A stretch of 64,000 nucleotides of DNA from Physcomitrium patens (Eukaryota > Streptophyta > Bryopsida > Funariales > Funariaceae), in contig NC_037265.1 of assembly GCF_000002425.4 (NCBI RefSeq), forward strand, positions 10,394,707-10,458,706, given 5' to 3'. How positions within the stretch are numbered: the stretch's first letter is position 1; each line of letters begins with the position of its first letter. Made by a program: the position numbers and the translations under genes. This document shows, in pieces, positions 39,353 to 52,000 of the stretch. The notes beneath the pieces were generated by a model. That model searched no databases. It was not told the DNA's origin and saw nothing but the letters and a program-made list of their open reading frames with translations.

Positions 39353-42300
39353 GTGGGACTAAAATCTTGTACAATCTCTAATGAAGGTCCTATTTTTTTC
39401 TTAGAATCCTCTCTCTGTTTTACAATAGATGTGTATTTAGGATCTAATAATCAAAAAGCCTCTCCTTTAATAGATTCAAGAGCCTCAGCTTGTTTTTTAG
39501 ATGAAGAATTTGTTAAAAGTCATAATATACAGTTGGTACAAAAAAATAAATCCATACATGTAGAAGTCATAGACGGTCATCCGTTATCTTTTGGAGATAT
39601 TACTTATAAAATAATTCATATAGATGTAGTAATAAATGCTCATAATAGTTACATAATTTTTAATATAACTAGATCTCCCTCTAATCCAGTAATTTTAGGT
39701 TTAAAATGGCTAGAAAAATATAATCTTGTGATAGATTGGATTTCTCTTAAATTTGACTTTTCTTCAAACATAATTAAGAATTTCTCTAATCCAATAGAAA
39801 GCTATGAGTCTAGTATAGCCAAACTTGTACTTGTAGTTGCAAAAGCTTTTTTGTATGCTGTAAAAGAAGAAGGATCGTCTTTATCATTCATGCCATACCA
39901 TTGATGGAAAGATTTCAAGTAAAATTCGAAGTCAATATCAAGTTTTTCAAGATTTTTTTGAAAAGTAGAATGTAGATATTCTCTCAGAGCATCATCTATA
40001 TGATTATTCAATCAATCTTAAAGAAAGAACTCAGTCACCGTTTGGTCCAATCTATAGTTTATCACAAAATGAATTAGCTGAATTCAAGAAGTATATCGAT
40101 AAAAACTTGGCCAAAAATTTCATACTCCATTCAAAATCTCCTATAGGAGGTCTTTTTTTATTTGTGAAGAAAAAAGATGGATCATTGCAAATGTATGTTG
40201 ATTATCAAGGACTCAATACGATTACCATCAAGAATAGATATCCTCTGCCTTTGATATTTGGATTTATTGATCAATTAAATCAAGATAAGATCTATACAAA
40301 AATAGATCTACCAGGAGCGTATAATTTGGTCCACATTAAAAAATGAGATGAATAGAAGACTATATTTTGAACAAGGTATGGATACTTTGAATATAATTTT
40401 ATGCCTTTTGGACTCACGAATACACCAACTACTTTTCAACATCTTATGAATAATATTTTTTGTGAGTTTCTAAATGATTTTGTTGGCTGTTACTTAGACA
40501 ACATTCTAATCTACTCTAAGAACGCAGAAGAACATAAAAATTATGTTTGTCATGTGTTACAAAAACTTGGAGATACATGATTATATGCCAAGATGGAAAA
40601 GTATATACTCCACACTACTCAACTTCACTTCTTAGTATACATCATTTCAAATAATGGTCTAATGATGGATCCTAAAAAAATTCACAAAATCATAAATTAA
40701 AAGATTTCAAAAATAATAAGAGATATACAATGCTTTTTGAGATTTGTTAATTACTATCAAATCTTCATCAAGAACTTTTCTCAAGTTACAACTTCACTTA
40801 CATATTTAACTTATAAAGATAAATTCAAATGGAGTAAAGAAATAAAAGCATCATTTGAAGCTTTAAAGAAAGCTTTTACTTTTACACCAATTCTGCATTG
40901 TGTCAACTTTTCTAAAGTATTTTTTATGGAGACAGATGCATCTGACTTTGTCTTGGATGTAATCTTATCACAAATAGGAATAGATGACAAACTTCATCCA
41001 GTAGCTTTTTATTCAAGAAAATTTTCAGCAGCCTAAATTAATTATGAGATCCATGACAAGAAATTTCTTGTAATTGTGGATTCTTTTCAAGAATGGCATC
41101 ATTATTTAGAAGGTGCTTCAAGTTTAGTCACCATATATATGGATCATAAGAACCTCAAGTATTTCATATTAACACATGTTTTGAATTTTTTCCAAGCTCG
41201 TTAGAGCATGTCTTTGTCAAGATCTAAATTCAATATCACTGATTAGCCAAGAAAACAACAACATTTGTCTGATGCCCTTTCTACATATTCTTATCTTATA
41301 TCAAAAGAAAGAGAAGTAGTTTTTGAATAATAAAAGATAATTTTATTGAAGCCAGAATAATTTCATCTTCAAACAATGAAATCAACATTGACTATTGATT
41401 TGACTTTTTTCAAGTAGATCCAAGCAAGTATGTCCTCAGACCTTCTTGTTCATGATATTAAAAATAATTCTTCCAAGTCTCAAGATACTTCTAAGTTTGA
41501 TTTTAAAGAGAACCTACTCTATTTCAAAGAATACTTATATATTCCAAAGAGAGAAGGACGATTACATATTCTTGAAGCTTGTAATATTTTCCTTGCAATA
41601 AGGCATTTTGGATATAATAAGACTTTGGAGCTTATATCCAATGATTTTTAGTGTTTTCAAATATGAAAACCTATTAAAGAATTTGTGCAGACATGTGATA
41701 TTTGTTCAAGATCAAAAACTCCTTGTCATTGACCTTATAGACTTCTCCAACCATTACCTATATCAGAACAACTATGGTCTTCTATTTCTATGAATTTTAT
41801 CATGGATTTTTAATTTCAAGTTCATATGATTTTATATTTGTGATTGTAGATCATTTCACCAAGATAGCATATTTTGTACCATGTACAAAATCTATCATAG
41901 GTGAAGGAACAGCTAAATACTTCCTTAATAATATCTATTATTATCATAGATTATCAAAGAATATTATATCAAACAAAGGAATATAGTTTTTATCAAGATT
42001 TTGGAGAATTCTTTTCAAAATATTGAAGGTGGATATAAAACTATCTTTGGCTTTTTATCCTCAAACTAATGGATAAACAGAACAAATAAATCAAGTTTTA
42101 CAGCAATATTTGAGGTGTACCATTAACTATCAATAAGTTGATTGGATAATTCTTTTGCCATTGACAGAGTTTACTTACAATAATTCAATACATTCTTCTA
42201 CTCGATAAATATCTTTCTTTGCCAATTATAGTTATCATCTATGATTTAACACTTATGACTTTTCAAAAGTTGATAATCCTATGGTGAAAGATGTGGCAAA

Positions 42301-42814
42301 TCAATTGTTATAGCTAAATGTAACAATAAAGGCACAATTAAAAGAAGCTCAAGAACTACAAAAAGCCAATATAGATGTCTATTGTAAGGAACAACCTCAA
42401 TTCTATGTGGAAGATAAGGTATGGTTACTTTGTCATAATATTAAAACTATTTGTCCTTGTGACAAGTTGGATTATTGTAGGCTTGGACAATTTTCCATTT
42501 ATAAATCGATGAATTCAGTTGCTTATCGATTACACCTATTATAGTGTATGAAAATCCATCTTATGTTTCATTTGTCTTTACTTGAGCCATACAAGATAAT
42601 AGATATACAAGGAAGGAGACAAATGCCACCACTTCCAATAGAAGTGGACAATAATGAAGAATTTGAAGTGGAAGAAGTCTTAGATTCAAGGCCGTACCAA
42701 AATAGGTTAGAATATTTAGTACATTGGCATGGATATGACATTAATGAATGTACATGGAGGCCATCTAGGGATCTAGCAAATACATCAACCAAAGTTAAAG
42801 CTTTTCATCAATGA
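39353..42814 (+). pseudogene. Pol region of chromovirus B, ending in a chromodomain
   Basis: The protease piece (39353-39904) is the longest in the family here. RT has [18 protein letters not shown] near 40160. RNase H has METDASDFVLDVILSQ near 40925. Integrase has FVPCTKSIIGEGTAKYF near 41875. The chromodomain has EEVLDSRPYQNRLEYL. Broken into several pieces. Confidence 0.82.
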
Positions 42815-42933
42815 CATCTATCAAAATTAAGATGAAGAATTAAGAAATTCTTTGCTATAAAGCAAAGCAAGTCCAATGGAGGTTTCATTCTATCTTGTAT
42901 TATTATTTCTTTGGATTTTTTAGTACTTAGGAA

Positions 42934-43356
42934 ATGGAGAACCAACAACTAGCAGATTCAACTCAAAAGCTATCATTTACTGAGCTATCAAACAAGACAT
43001 TGTAACTTTTATAACCTTTGAGATAGCAAAATCGAAATGAAGTTCTATAAGAATGACATATTCTTCTTCAAATAAATGGCAAGTTACAACACATTTGTTA
43101 CCACAACCTTTGAAGAGACTCTCGATGTTTAGTAATATTTTTGGAGGTAGAAACCACTCTTAATGGTATTACTAATGTTTCATTTGAAGAAAGTTATAAA
43201 GGCCTCTATAATGATCAAATATCAAGGTGGTCTTCTTGTCCTGGTATGGGACATTATCGATGGTTGAAGGAACCTATCAACTACCTTCAAAGGGAACAAA
43301 GATTAAAGTATGTGGCAAATACAGTTCGATGCATATTGGACTTCATCAACATATAA
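42934..43356 (+). pseudogene. Extra 3' frame of family 1, downstream of the chromodomain (copy B)
   Basis: It starts MENQQLADSTQKLSFTELS and ends ANTVRCILDFINI, with a central ETTLNGITNVSFEESYKGL. It covers 423 bases, as in element A. No known domain. Broken. Confidence 0.65.
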
Positions 43357-43397
43357 TCACCGCTCTTCATAGAACTTGTTTTTAGAAGGGGAGATAA

Positions 43398-43926
43398 TGT
43401 CAAGGACATACATATTTATCCTGATAATTATCTAAATAATAAGAATAAGTAGAAGTCAAAGTAGATAAATATGACAATATTTGGTGAAAAGCTTTTTAGA
43501 AGCTACTTTGCCTTTATACATGTCTATATGTGATTGATAGGTTGAAAACTTGGCCAACAAAGAGGCCATGTGTTGACATGTTGATCACTTGTAGTACAAG
43601 TTGGACATATGGCATAGACTTAGGAAACTTGCCTTATAAATTAGACTTATGTTCTGCAAGTTGGATGAGTATCAGAGGTCCTATAGCATATTTTTAAATA
43701 GTTCTTAGTTAAGTAGAATATATAGAAGCAAGAACAAAGCATTCCTCACTCTTATCAATTCATTTCTTACTTTTAATCTAGTTTCAAGAGTCTTATATTT
43801 TTTAGTCTTTGGTAATAGTCATTCCAATTTTTCTTTGAATATACATACTTTCTTCTATTTTGTCACTTTTCTTTTGATATAGATTCTACAAGTTTATGTA
43901 TTTTCTTCTAGTTTATATCCTTGATA
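43398..43926 (+). repeat. Right LTR of chromovirus B
   Basis: 529 bases starting TGTCAAGGACATACATA, preceded by the purine tract AGAAGGGGAGA. Confidence 0.83.
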
Positions 43927-44388
43927 TTTGATCTATTTCTTTCTTTGAATTGCATAACTTCTTAGCACAGACTTTGATTTTTATTGTTGACTTTTTCTAT
44001 GGATGTAGAAATAATACTTCTATAATTTATGTTAAAAATTTATGATATTTCTATCCTAAGAATATTAATGAGCTTTTCAAGATCTGTAATAGTTACAAAT
44101 TTATTCTCACCTCTACCAAAAATAGCATCCATAATTTTTTCTTCTATAGAAAATTTAAATAAATTCAAAAAATTAAATTAAATAAAAGTAATCTATAACC
44201 TTTAATATAAAATAAAAATTTCTATAAAGATGGATTATTTACTTTGTTGAAGGAAAAAATTAGTATTAAAAACTATAAATTAGTTTAAAAATAAGTAGTC
44301 CATAATTTTTAAAAATATAATAATAGAAGTAAAATAATCTACTTACTTCCTAAATAAAAAAAATAATAAGTTAAGTCTCTTATCAAAT

Positions 44389-44915
44389 TATCAAGGACAT
44401 GAATCTTAAAGAAAAAAACTCAATACACTCTTTTGTCATTCATAAATATTAGAAAGTTATTCAAAGATGGTAATATATTGAATTAGAATGGCTATTACTA
44501 AAGACAAGGATACTAAAAATTCTTAAAATAAGACTAAGAATTAAAAAAGTATTCATAAGAATAAAAAAAGCTTCATTTTATCTCCATATATATTATTTAA
44601 CTAGGATCTATGTGACAATATTTTATAGGCCCTTTAACACATGTTGACTTTTCAAGATACATATTTTAACTTAAAAGATAAGTTTCATATGTGCACAACA
44701 TATTATTTGCTTATATTACAAGCTACCAACATGTACAATACATGGTTAGCTTATTGGCCAAGTTCTTAATCTATTAATCAATTACAAATATTTATAAAAT
44801 CAAATACATGTCTATAAAGCTTCTAAAAAGCTTTGCCATAATATACTATTAAATCTACCTATATTTATATTCTATCTAATATTTCTTATCTAGATAAATA
44901 TATATGTCCATGATA
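44389..44915 (-). repeat. 5' LTR of the old minus-strand chromovirus
   Basis: 527 bases matching the LTR at 26104-26643. Its right end TATGTCCATGATA mirrors the family start. Confidence 0.75.
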
Positions 44916-45423
44916 GTCTTATTCAAACAAGACTTAACTATCTCAAAAATCGAAGATCCTTCTAATCTACAATAACATAAGGTTTGTTTACAAAATAGGA
45001 CAAAATAGACCAAAATAAAATTGAACGGAACTAAATAGAATAGGACATGAAAGACAAAATTGAACAAACAGAAATAGAACAGAATAGAACTAAACAAAAA
45101 GATGTAGAACCAAACTTTACTAAGAGAAAGGACTTAAAGCCGTACTTGACTAGATATCCAAAAAGATCTTGATCAGTCCTATTTATATCTTATCATACCA
45201 CCCTAAATTTTCTAGAATGTTCATAAGTGGTGGAATCCACTTAAATAACCACTTTAAATTCTTTTTTTTAGAAGGTTCTATGATAGGTTCTATTTGAATA
45301 ACTATCCTAAATTCTTTCTAGAATATTTTACAGTGGATCCTACTTGGCCCTCTAATCTAATCTCAATTATAGAAACTTCTATGGTTCTAATTATCTATAT
45401 AATTATCTTATATATATCCTATT
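44916..45423 (-). repeat. LTR-type repeat shared with 7741-8217
   Basis: A direct match to 7741-8217. It is cut on the right, where chromovirus integrase-tail sequence begins, and abuts a family-1 LTR on the left. Confidence 0.45.
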
Positions 45424-46780
45424 ACACTTGTCTTAAGCCATATAAAATAATAAATATCTTGAAAAGAAGACAAATATCATTGACTCCTATAGAATAGATA
45501 ATAATTAAGAATTTGAGGTAGAAGAAGTCTTAGATTCAATGAGGTGCCAAAATAGGTTAGAATATCTTATTTATTAGTATGAATATGATATTAAAGAATA
45601 AAAATTAGAGTCAATTAAATATATTATAAATATAGGAAATAAAGTTGATGCTTTTCAAAGATGACATCTATCAAAATCAACATAAAGAATAACAAATCTA
45701 TGTTATTGAAGAAACGTCGTTTAAAAAAGATTATATTCTACCTTCTATCTTTGTTTGTAGTTTTTATGTATTTATTGCATTAAAGATATGAAGAATCAAG
45801 AATCAATAGATTCAATTTAAGAGCTATTATTTATTGAATAATCAAATGAAATATTATAACTATTACAACCTTCAAGACAATACAATAGAAATGAAGATCC
45901 TCAAAAATAACATATTTTTCTTCAAATAGATAGTAAAATATAATGTAATTGGTATCACAACCTTGAAAGATACTTCTAATGCTTGGTAATATTATTGGAT
46001 GTAGAAACCACTCTCAATAATATTTCAAATGTTCTATTTGAAGGGAGTTACAAAAGCTTCAACAATGATAAAATAATAGAGTGGTCTTTTCATCATAATA
46101 TGAAATATTACTAATGATTAAGAAGACCTATCAACCACCTTCTAAGAAAAAAGATTAGAATATGTGACAAACATAATTTGCTGCATCTTAGACTTCTTTA
46201 ACATATAATTACTAATCTTTGTAAAATTCGACCTTAGAAGAAGAGATAATGTCATGGATATATATATTTACTTAGATAAGAAGTATTAAGTAGAAAATAA
46301 ATGTAGTTAGATTTAATATTATCTTGTGACAAAATTCTTAAAATCTTCATAAACACGTATTTGACCTAATACATATTTGTAATTGATTGATAAGTTAAAA
46401 AATTAACCAATAAATTGGCTATATATTGCATATATTGGTAGCTTATGGAATAAGCCAACTTTATAGCTTACATATAGAAAACTTATTTAATAAGTTATAT
46501 ATGTATCTTGCAAGTTGGACTTATGTCAAAGATCCTACAGAACGTGGCCACGTAGCTCCTAATTAGATAGTATATATGGAAGGAAGAATAATGTCTTCTT
46601 CACTCTTATCAATGTATTTTTAGTCTTTAGTCTTATCTCAAGATTTTTTTAGTCTTCTTATCATTGGCAATAGTCATTTTACTTTAATGCTATACCATCT
46701 TTAAGTGGTTATCTAGTCTTTTTGAATGAAATAAGTATATATATTAATCTTCTATTTCTTTGAGATTCATGTCCTTAACA
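45424..46780 (+). mobile_element. 3' fragment of a family-1 chromovirus, plus strand
   Basis: Holds the integrase tail and chromodomain (about 45430-45660), the extra 3' frame (about 45789-46209, starting MKNQES) and the 3' LTR (46250-46780). Everything upstream is missing. Heavily broken. Confidence 0.7.
46250..46780 (+). repeat. 3' LTR of the chromovirus fragment
   Basis: 531 bases, TGTCATGGATAT to GTCCTTAACA, in line with the other family-1 LTRs. Confidence 0.75.
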
Positions 46781-48000
46781 TTGAAAAGTAAATTTTGTAT
46801 GTTTTGCCTGAAAAACTTTATTTTATCCTTCTACATATTTTCAATGTATTGTAATCCATATAAAACTAATGTATCCAATTTCTTACTAATTTATAAGTTC
46901 AATATTTTTTCTTAATAAAATAATTATATTTTAGAATTTGATCTTTTTTTAGAATTTATTAACATCTAGTTAAGTCAAAAACAATAAAATTTCTTCAAGT
47001 CTTTTTCAAATTGATTATAATGTCCTTCAAAAGTTGATTAATTTATCTTTATAAAAAACCTAATTAGGTATTTTAAATAATATTAAATAATTTAAAATAC
47101 ATCTCTAAAATTCTTTTAATATTATTAAAATACTAATATCAAACTAAAGATATTCTAGTACTTTTTGGTAGTTTTTTATAGCTTCAAAAAAATTAAATTA
47201 TTTAAAATCCTATTAATTACATAAATATCTAAAAAGAAATTATTATTATTTTTAAGCCTTTTATCTATTAACTATAATGTATAATTTTTTAATAAATAAA
47301 ATATGAATTAAAAGACTATTTAAGGTATTGATTCCAAGAATTAAATAAGAAATATTACAAAATATAAAACAAAGATTAAAATTAATAAATCAATTAAGAT
47401 AATTCTTACCAATAAGTATTAAGATTCTATTTTAATGATTTTATTTGTCTTACAAGACTTAAATAATCTACAGGTTCTTTAGATCATTAAAGTCTTATAA
47501 GAAAAAAATCATAATACTCAATTATTTTTAATAAATTATATAAATATTAAAAATTTAAAAATTTTATTTTAATTTTATTAAAATAATTTTTTATATCTAC
47601 TAATTAAGATTGATTTGTGGAATTTTAAATATATATATATTATTTTCAATAACTTAGAAGTAATAATAAAAATCATTAATAAAATATAAATAGTTGAAAT
47701 ATAAAAATTATATTATTTTTGTATAACACATATTATTAACTTTACAAGTAATTTAATACGACTTTTGGAAAAAACTCTATGACAATAAACCATTGATTTG
47801 CACAATACAATTCATATAGGCATTACAAGAATATCAAATTAATATTATATGTCAATTCATAAATCAAAATAATAAAAAAGAATAGAAGCCAATACAAAGA
47901 CCTCACAAGATACTTCAAAACCTTTATAAGAAAAAATACATGAAATTTATAAACTAATAATGTCTAAATATAATAAAATTATATTATGTTGTACATTTTC
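46781..48000. other. AT-rich interval, nothing recognised
   Basis: Very AT-rich, with no frame over 60 codons and no repeat ends seen. It forms the left border of the host gene island. Confidence 0.5.
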
Positions 48001-48159
48001 TGAGAACTAGAATGCCAATCAAGCTAGTTTGGACATGTGGGCTCCAGCATGAACAGCCAGGCCGTAGTATGCAGATAGATGAAATAAGATGGATGTATGA
48101 AATAAAGCAGATGGATAAAATTCCAAGGTAAAAGCCCCTCTCCAGAGGGATGTTCTGTG
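48001..48159 (+). promoter_or_regulatory. Probable distal upstream flank of the PP2C gene, cut off by the copia insertion
   Basis: The base composition rises here, just before the copia left LTR, and resembles the sequence beyond the right LTR. With the element and one copy of the 5-base target duplication set aside, this DNA would join 54040 and so lie about 1.8 kb upstream of the PP2C start codon. Its promoter role is inference; no specific motif is claimed. Confidence 0.4.
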
Positions 48160-48431
48160 TGTTGAAATCATTAAATGTAGCCGGCGCTCTCCATAATATT
48201 TACTATAGACTATAGTAATTACCATAGCTACAGTATTTAGAGTCTAGTGGAGAAGTACTGTTTATCCTCTCCTCTTTTTTCTTCTTGTATATGAGACACA
48301 ACCAGATTAATAGATTTGTGTGTGTGAAGCTCTCTCTCCTTAAAAATCCTCTTGTGTATATGACTTACTACTACTCTTATATGTGTGTATGACTTACTAT
48401 TACTCTTGTGTCTTTCTTAACATTTTCAACA
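48160..48431 (+). repeat. Left LTR of the copia element
   Basis: 272 bases, TGTTGAAATC to TTTTCAACA, aligning without gaps to 53763-54034. All of the roughly 20 differences counted by eye are transitions. Confidence 0.93.
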
Positions 48432-48519
48432 CGTTAACAACACAATTCTCTTCTACACACTATCACAATCTTTTGCTCTAGTCTTTGACTCTTCAAACCT
48501 GTTGCTATCCTTGCTTAAT

Positions 48520-48880
48520 ATCTGCTTCATGATCTTGTTCTTTTTGTTGGTCTCTCACACATTAGCTGCTTGCTTAGAACACTTGTTCCACTCCCTCCCT
48601 TGATTGCTCTGAATACTTGATCCAGCCTAACTCCACCCTCTGTTTGCTCCCTATTGCGCCTTGCGCCTATCGCCAAACTGCCGTCAAACCCGTCATTGCT
48701 ACCTTGTCGCCGTTGATGCTGCCGCCCGCCATCGCCGTCACCACTGTCCGTCGCTGCCCGGCGCCGTTGCCTGCCACTGCTGTCCGCCACTGCTGCCCGC
48801 CGCTGCCATCCTATTGCACCTACCGCTGCCTGCTACTGCCATCTTATTGCTGTTCTGCTGCCTTAATCTACAACTCTCTC
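48520..48880. other. GC-rich leader of the copia element
   Basis: Between the left LTR and gag lies a CTGCCG/CCGCTGCC-rich stretch far richer in GC than the rest of the element. Frames on both strands here are low complexity. It is probably untranslated leader. Confidence 0.5.
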
Positions 48881-48883
48881 CTT

Positions 48884-48886
<3 letters not shown>

Positions 48887-48936
<50 letters not shown>
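48887..48936. repeat. AT dinucleotide repeat
   Basis: About 50 bases of perfect alternating AT in the copia leader. Confidence 0.95.
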
Positions 48937-48939
<3 letters not shown>

Positions 48940-49040
48940 TTCAAGTTTAAGTTTATCATTTTATTTGACTTTATATTTTAAGATACATTTTACTCAACTT
49001 TTCTACTTGATCTTGTATTTTCTTTATAGATTTATTTATA

Positions 49041-52000
49041 ATGAGTGCTTCAACATCTTCAACTGCTTCTACTATGGTTCCAACTATTACCAATGCATCC
49101 CAACATTTTTAAGTTCTTTTATTTCCACTATTGACTGTGGATGGAAGCAATTATCTATTATAGGCAAAAATAGCAAAAGCAAATTTATTTGCAGAACAAC
49201 TCTCGGATGCTATTATGTTTGAAGAATCTCTTACAACAAGTATTTCTATATCTCCTGCTATTCGTTGGAAAGCACTTCTTCTCCTTTGTCGTCATCTTAT
49301 ACCTACATTACAACATCAATATTTGGAAATGGAAGACCTTACATAACTTTGGAAGAATCTTAAATCTAGGTTTGATCATCAAAAGACCATTTTTCTTCCA
49401 CATGCTCGTCATAATTGGACACATTTACATATCTTGGATTTTCCAAATTTAAATGCTTTCAATAGTGAAATGTATAGTATTGTCTCATAATTATGATTAT
49501 ATGGACAAAGCATTTTCGAAGAAGAAATGATTGAAAAAACTCTCTCTACATTTCTTCCTGCATCTGCTATGCTTGCACAACAATATAGGAACATGAAATT
49601 TCAGAATCATTTTGATCTCATGTCTTATCTACTTCTTACGGAGAAGCAAAATGAGCTACTGTTACGCAATGCGAAAGCTCATCCTATTGGAACTACAGTT
49701 CTAGAATCTCATGCACTTAATATTTCAAAGTCTAAGAAGAAATTATATAAACATGGAAAACGTGCTCATAAGTATCAGGGTAGTCATAGTCAAGACCATT
49801 TCTACCCATATAGAAAGAATAAACGTTCTACTATTAATTATAGTAGAAAACAAAAATCAAAGATGCGTTCTTGCCATAAATGTGGAATGATTGGATATTT
49901 AGTACATGCATACCTTACTTCAGAATATTTTATTAAAATATTCCAAGAAAATAAGAAATTACGAGCTGAGGCTCATAAAGTTCATACCATGGATGTCTCC
50001 ATGGATTCAATTGGTGTTGATGACTTAGAAGCTTATATGAATGATAGAACCTCTAATGATGAATCAAATGATGCGCTTATTGATTCTGCAATATCATTTA
50101 CTATCTTACGAGATAGATGATTTTTTATTGAAAAATCTTCAACTTGGCAAACTAAAAATATGATGACCATTGTTGGAGCAAATTCATTTTGTTTCCAAGA
50201 GGGCACAATGATGATAAAATTACTTGCGGGTTCCATTATAAAATGTAAATATGTGATGTTTGCACCCTCAGCACCTCGGAGTCTGATCAACTATCGAGAT
50301 GTGCGTATTAATGGTTATCACCTCTCGACCACCACTTTAAATAGAAAAGAGGTTTTGGTTCATGTGAAGAACCATAAAGTTGTTGAAAAAGCTTTTGCTA
50401 CAGAAAATGGTTTATACCGAATTGTGATTCGGCCTCCTATTATATTTAATTTTGCATCATCTATCTCACAGAGTCATGTTTCTCTCTGGCATGGACGATT
50501 GGGACATCTAGAATCCACATTATTTAGAAAGATCATTCTATGTATAACTGGGCATAATTTAAAGCCTGTAGATATAGACTCTATGGAATTATGTCGTGCA
50601 TGCATATAAGGTAAAATGATTACTCGGCCTTCAATTTGGAAACTTCCACAAGAATTACCACCAATGCTTGAAAGTTTGCATGGTGATATTTGTGGTCCTA
50701 TTAATCCAGTATGAGGACTATTTTATTATTTTTTGGTCCTTATTGATGCATCAAGTAAACAATCACATGTTTCATTATTATCAACTTGAAACATGGTGTT
50801 TGCCAATCTTATATCTATGCTTATTTACTTTCAGGCACATTTTCTTGATTATCCTATAAAAACATTGCGTATGGATAATGCAAAAGAATTTACATCAAAG
50901 TCTTTTGAAGACTATTGTATTGCAACAAGAATCGAGTTGACATATTGTGTTCCATATGAACATGCTCAAAATGGACTTGCAGAGTCATTTATAAAGCATA
51001 TACAACTCATTACCTGGCCACTCCTCCTTCACGCAAATCTACCTGCATCTATGTGGGGTCAAGCAGTTTTACATGTTGTAGCATTAATACGCCTCCGCCC
51101 TTCTTCTCTTGAAATTGTTTCACCACATGAGCTCATTTTGAGTCGTGTTCCAAATATATCTCACTTATGAGTATTTAGTTGCCATGCTTGGATTCCAGTA
51201 TCAGAACTTCAATGGCGTACCATTAGAGCTCATCGACAAGAAGGCATATATGTTGGTTTTGATTCACCAAGCATTATTCGTATTGTTGATCCATCAACTA
51301 GCACATTATTACGTGCACGTTTGCAAAATTGTCGTTTTGAAGAAAATGTATTTCCATCTCTTCAAAGAAGAGTATCCAATCAACAAAGAAATAAAGTACT
51401 CATATTTGAAGCACCAGAAACATTTACAATGAATCCCGATCCTAAGACATCTTTGGTAGAAACTGAAGTTGCTAAGATTTTACATTTAAAACGCATCGCG
51501 GATTAAACACCTGATGGCTTCAATGATGTACCTAGAATTATAAGAGTTCCTATTAATGAGGCTCAGAATGCACCTGCTTCATTTGTAGTGCTATTGACTA
51601 CAATACCTCAAGTTATAACAACAACTAAAAGAACTCGTGGACTAGATAAGCAACCACGTAAGAAGAAAGCTATAAAATTAACTAATTCTAGTATTATTTC
51701 TCAAGAAATTGCCACTCATCTTGCAGGACTATCAATTCATGATGATATATCCATACATAATGTACCTTCAATTCCTATGAAAAATAATCTTGGAATTGGA
51801 AGGAATAAGAAAAAGTTGAGTAAAGAATTATCTATTCTGTATTGTGCTACAGATGATATTTGGGACAGACCATCTATTACGATAGATGAATCATTTGCAT
51901 ATATGATTATAGAAGCCCTTTCTTGCGAGAAAGATGATCTTGAACCTCAAACCATCGAAGAGGCAATGCGTCGCTCAGATTGGTCAAAATAGAAAACTGC

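Larger units (their letters stand above)
38313..43926 (+). mobile_element. Broken family-1 chromovirus B with both LTRs, nested
   Basis: A 5.6 kb element with LTRs at 38313-38856 and 43398-43926, flanked by CTTGA and TTTGA (a 5-base target duplication differing by one transition). Internal order: shortened gag (about 39050-39340), protease (39353-39904), RT (about 40107-40740), RNase H (about 40860-41210), integrase (about 41430-42500), chromodomain (about 42655-42815, with EYLVHWHGYDINECTW) and extra 3' frame (42934-43356). Most of gag is missing compared with element A. It lies in the gag region of the older minus-strand copy. LTR divergence is roughly 10-15 percent. Many breaks. Confidence 0.87.
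28667..44915 (-). mobile_element. Old family-1 chromovirus, minus strand, split by two younger copies
   Basis: The outermost element of a nest. Its own sequence is 28667-30119, 36505-38312 and 43927-44915. On the minus strand: LTR 44915-44389, gag (44388-43927 and 38312 to about 37450), protease (about 37400-37060), RT (about 36980-36505 and 30119 to about 29800), RNase H (about 29600-29320) and part of integrase (to 28667). The 3' end is missing at the GC-rich island. The pieces line up with the element at 19333-26643. It must be older than both insertions it carries. Heavily broken. Confidence 0.75.
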
